Origin: DUVT01 sp041675865
GTDB taxonomy: Bacteria > Bacillota_I > Bacilli_A > ML615J-28 > CAG-698
DNA length: 9,441 nucleotides
NCBI GenBank assembly: GCA_041675865.1
Contig: JBAYTA010000071.1
Location: 1-9,441, forward strand
Reading direction: 5' to 3'
The position numbers were made by a program, and so were the translations under genes. Under the pieces are notes generated by a model. That model had not been told where the DNA came from, searched no databases, and worked only from the letters and a program-made list of their open reading frames with translations. The stretch's first letter is position 1. The number at the start of each line of letters is the position of its first letter. Shown here piece by piece: positions 7,311 to 9,441 of this stretch.

Positions 7311-7402
7311 ATATTTATTAATATTTAAAGAAAGAAAAACAAAATTTAGAAATATTTAGATAGTTTGTCCACATTATTACAAAATTCTCCAATCTAATAT
7401 TA

Positions 7403-7408
7403 TATGAT
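7403..7408 (+). promoter_or_regulatory. Possible -10 element upstream of spoIIE
   Basis: TATGAT at 7403-7408 is the best -10-like hexamer in the 153-bp divergent region, 25 bases before the spoIIE ATG. No good -35 lies at 17 bp (the bases there are CAAAAT); a TTACAA sits 20 bp upstream. In B. subtilis the spoIIE promoter is known to have abnormally wide spacing and to need Spo0A, so a poor -35 would fit, but the AT-rich sequence makes this a weak call. Confidence 0.3.
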
Positions 7409-7420
7409 ATCTCTTAAGTA

Positions 7421-7427
7421 GAGGTGA
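7421..7427 (+). promoter_or_regulatory. Ribosome binding site of spoIIE
   Basis: GAGGTGA lies 5 bases before the ATG at 7433. It is a clear match to the 16S 3' end and supports this start over the later in-frame ATGs, which fall within the membrane region. Confidence 0.75.
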
Positions 7428-7432
7428 AGTAA

Positions 7433-9441
7433 ATGAATAAATACTTAAATATAATAATAATTAGTTTTTTTACAGTCTTATCTTCAAATTATAATATTGG
7501 ATTTACACTTTATATACCTATTGTATGTTTTCTTGCATTTAGTAATAGTAAGAATATGCTTTTAATAGTTCCTTCTAGTTTACTAGCTATGTTTTGGTTT
7601 AATAGTTCAAAATTGATTGAACTGGGTGTTTTACTATCATTAATTATTTTATTTATAATGTTGGTAAAGACTGAAAAGATAATTTTGAATTTAACTTTTA
7701 TATTTGTTTTAGCAATTGGATTTATGATTTATAATTATCCAACAATGGCTAATATGATTTATAATTTATTATTTAGTTTAGTTGCAACAGTTTTATATGG
7801 CTATTTTTGTTATAACCAAGAAGGAGCATTAGTTAAGGAAAGTAGGTCAAGAAACTTTGCTTATAATGAAGTTATTATGGCGATAACTTCAGTAATTGGA
7901 GCTACAACAATTTCGTTTACTAATATTCATATAAGTGTATTTGTTGCTATTTTCTTTTCAATGTATTTATCAAAAAATAATTATCCTTTTCATTCTGTTT
8001 TTTATAGTTTAATAAATATGTTTTTCTTAAGATTTTTATTCAAAATAGAAGAATCGCTCTTAATTCCTTTTGTAAGTGCATTTTATTTATTTCCATCAAT
8101 TTATGCACCTGCTGCTTTAATTAGTTTTAGTTTGCTTGGTTGGGCAACAAATATAGATTTATTTAATGTTACTTATTTGCAAATCACAATTGGAATTGCA
8201 ATCTTTTTTGAGATTGTGAAAGGAACAATAATAAGTGTGCATTCTAGTGATGATATTATTAGAGGAGCTTATTCACAGGCAATGGAGAATGCAAACAATG
8301 AAATTATTGCATTTGCTAGTTTTCTTGATTTGTTTAGTAAAGACTTTTCTGAATCAAAAGAATATACACAGAAATTAAGTGAAGGAATAAACAACTTAAC
8401 TCACAATTACTGTGAGGGTTGTTATGTAAGAAGTGAGTGTTATAAGAGAAATAAAGGAAAACTCTACACATTTTTTAAAAATTTAATAATGTATTCTAAA
8501 AGAAGTGATTATGAGTTAAGAGATGCAGAGGCTATTAGTTTTTTTAAGAGTTGTCCTTATATTGTTGAGATGCGTAAGAGTAGTATATTAATTAATGAGA
8601 GATTAAATATTACAAATGCTAATACAAAAATTAATACTTTAGTTGCACAAATGAATGGATTTTCAACTGTTTTAAGGCAATTTAGTGTTGATAATGCTCT
8701 TAAAACAGAATTTGATTATGATGTATTTGAAAAAATATATAAAGGATTAAATGATTATGGTTATAATGTTTGTTATTTTGATCCAAAAAAAATAAATACA
8801 ACTGATTTTGTAATTGAAGTTGGAATTAAGGGAGAAAATTTTAAAAACATAAAAGATATAATAGAAGATATTTGTAATATCTATATTGAAAATAAGGTAA
8901 CATGTTTATTTAAAAGCGCACTAAAAGGCAAAACATATATAACCATAATTCCAAAAATTAATTATGAAATAGAATATGGTTATGGTTCTATTGCACAAGA
9001 AGGTAATAATATATGCGGGGATAACTATTTAATTAAAAACTTAAATAATTCTAAATTAATTGCAGCTATAAGTGATGGGATGGGTAAAGGTTATGTTGCT
9101 AATCAAGAATCATCAACTACTTTAAAATTGGTTGATGAAATTACTAAAACATCACTAACAACAGAGACTGCATTACAAATATTAAACACATTTTATTTTA
9201 TTCAAGATTATTTAGAAAAATACAGTACGCTTGACTTTTTAGAAATCGATCGCTCAAAAGGAGAATTATTATTCTATAAAATGGGTGCTGCATCTTCTTA
9301 TATATTCCATAAAAATGGAACATTCCAAAAAGTAGAAAACGAGGGACTACCTTTTGGGATTGAAGAAATAATTGAAGCAAAGAAATATAGATTACAAAAA
9401 GAAGATTTAATTGTAATGGCAAGTGATGGAATATTTGAGAA
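7433..9441 (+). CDS. spoIIE: Stage II sporulation protein E (SpoIIE) serine phosphatase, 3' truncated by the window
   Basis: The frame is open for 669 codons from the ATG and runs off the right edge. SpoIIE is a septal membrane PP2C phosphatase that dephosphorylates SpoIIAA, freeing sigma-F in the forespore, and also binds FtsZ. Residues 1-268 contain about ten hydrophobic segments (the first near 3-18, the last near 246-268). Residues 270-515 form the cytoplasmic regulatory region with a cysteine cluster CEGCYVRSEC at 327-336 and a further Cys374. The PP2C domain follows from about 516. It keeps the four acidic metal-site positions: Asp530 (CGDNY), Asp548 (SDGMGKG), Asp601 (STLDFLEID) and Asp665 (ASDGIFE), matching my recall of B. 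subtilis Asp610, 628, 746 and 795. B. subtilis SpoIIE has 827 residues; by alignment about 30-60 are missing here, so this version has a shorter membrane/central part. No stop or frameshift is seen. It is divergent from the acetyltransferase gene and monocistronic at its 5' end. In relatives the downstream gene is often tilS or another sporulation/division gene, which lies outside this window. Confidence 0.9.
   Translation, partial: MNKYLNIIIISFFTVLSSNYNIGFTLYIPIVCFLAFSNSKNMLLIVPSSLLAMFWFNSSKLIELGVLLSLIILFIMLVKTEKIILNLTFIFVLAIGFMIYNYPTMANMIYNLLFSLVATVLYGYFCYNQEGALVKESRSRNFAYNEVIMAITSVIGATTISFTNIHISVFVAIFFSMYLSKNNYPFHSVFYSLINMFFLRFLFKIEESLLIPFVSAFYLFPSIYAPAALISFSLLGWATNIDLFNVTYLQITIGIAIFFEIVKGTIISVHSSDDIIRGAYSQAMENANNEIIAFASFLDLFSKDFSESKEYTQKLSEGINNLTHNYCEGCYVRSECYKRNKGKLYTFFKNLIMYSKRSDYELRDAEAISFFKSCPYIVEMRKSSILINERLNITNANTKINTLVAQMNGFSTVLRQFSVDNALKTEFDYDVFEKIYKGLNDYGYNVCYFDPKKINTTDFVIEVGIKGENFKNIKDIIEDICNIYIENKVTCLFKSALKGKTYITIIPKINYEIEYGYGSIAQEGNNICGDNYLIKNLNNSKLIAAISDGMGKGYVANQESSTTLKLVDEITKTSLTTETALQILNTFYFIQDYLEKYSTLDFLEIDRSKGELLFYKMGAASSYIFHKNGTFQKVENEGLPFGIEEIIEAKKYRLQKEDLIVMASDGIFE

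Noticed and set aside
7365..7391. Possible Spo0A boxes upstream of spoIIE (TGTCCAC at 7367-7373; TTCTCCA at 7385-7391 as a reverse box)
   Set aside because: Each matches only about five of the seven consensus positions (TGTCGAA) and both lack the central CG. In such AT-rich DNA this is close to chance, although Spo0A control would be expected biologically.
7408..7426. Small hairpin (CTCT 7411-7414 with AGAG 7420-7423, extended by weak pairs) covering part of the spoIIE ribosome binding site
   Set aside because: The stem has only four good pairs, and if transcription starts from the TATGAT -10 the 5' arm is mostly outside the mRNA, so control by this hairpin is not supported.
9198..9422. Open reading frame of 74 codons on the minus strand
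   Set aside because: It lies wholly inside the spoIIE phosphatase domain on the opposite strand and has a low-complexity Leu/Phe-rich translation; it is a shadow of the real gene.
1..9441. parS site, insertion sequence ends, CRISPR repeats, tRNA or riboswitch
   Set aside because: Reading both strands showed no parS-like 16-bp palindrome, no transposase or terminal inverted repeats, no regularly spaced repeats and no cloverleaf or long structured leader; all intergenic gaps are 153 bp or shorter.

Overview
The window is AT-rich DNA (about 30% GC by eye) from a low-GC Gram-positive bacterium (Bacillota). Ribosome binding sites are strong and G-rich. TGA acts as a stop (end of the DUF951 gene, end of the acetyltransferase gene) and Trp is encoded by TGG, so the code is standard and not the Mycoplasma/Spiroplasma one. 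The most telling gene is a large, 3'-truncated spoIIE homologue at the right edge. It points to an endospore former, or the recent descendant of one. Every gene has a recognisable family; I found no mobile element, CRISPR array, tRNA or rRNA.

Layout. (1) 1-1825, plus strand: the last codons of a probable rsmG, then parA/soj, an MscS-type mechanosensitive channel and a small DUF951 zinc-ribbon-like protein. These are tightly packed or overlapping and look like one operon. This is the usual Firmicutes near-origin rsmG-parA neighbourhood, but the expected parB/spo0J is missing: the channel gene starts on the last base of the parA stop codon. (2) A weak hairpin/U-tract and a TGn-extended -10 promoter separate this from a two-gene ABC transporter operon (1891-5960): a fused ATPase-FtsX/MacB-type protein with a very large extracytoplasmic domain, followed 2 bases later by an MsbA/LmrA-type half-exporter. 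(3) A strong symmetric terminator (5959-5989) serves both this operon and the convergent minus-strand operon of a GNAT acetyltransferase and exonuclease III (7279 down to 5988), which overlap as GTGA. (4) A 153-bp divergent intergenic region follows, with a promoter for the minus-strand operon and a start region for spoIIE, which runs from 7433 off the right edge.

Functionally the window mixes chromosome/housekeeping genes (rsmG, parA, exoA), envelope functions (osmotic channel, two ABC transporters) and sporulation control (spoIIE phosphatase, which activates sigma-F in the forespore). I see no wholly new system. The points most worth a second look are the ParA without an adjacent ParB, which also has His at a normally Arg DNA-binding position, the large external domain of the ABC fusion protein, and spoIIE in such an AT-rich genome.
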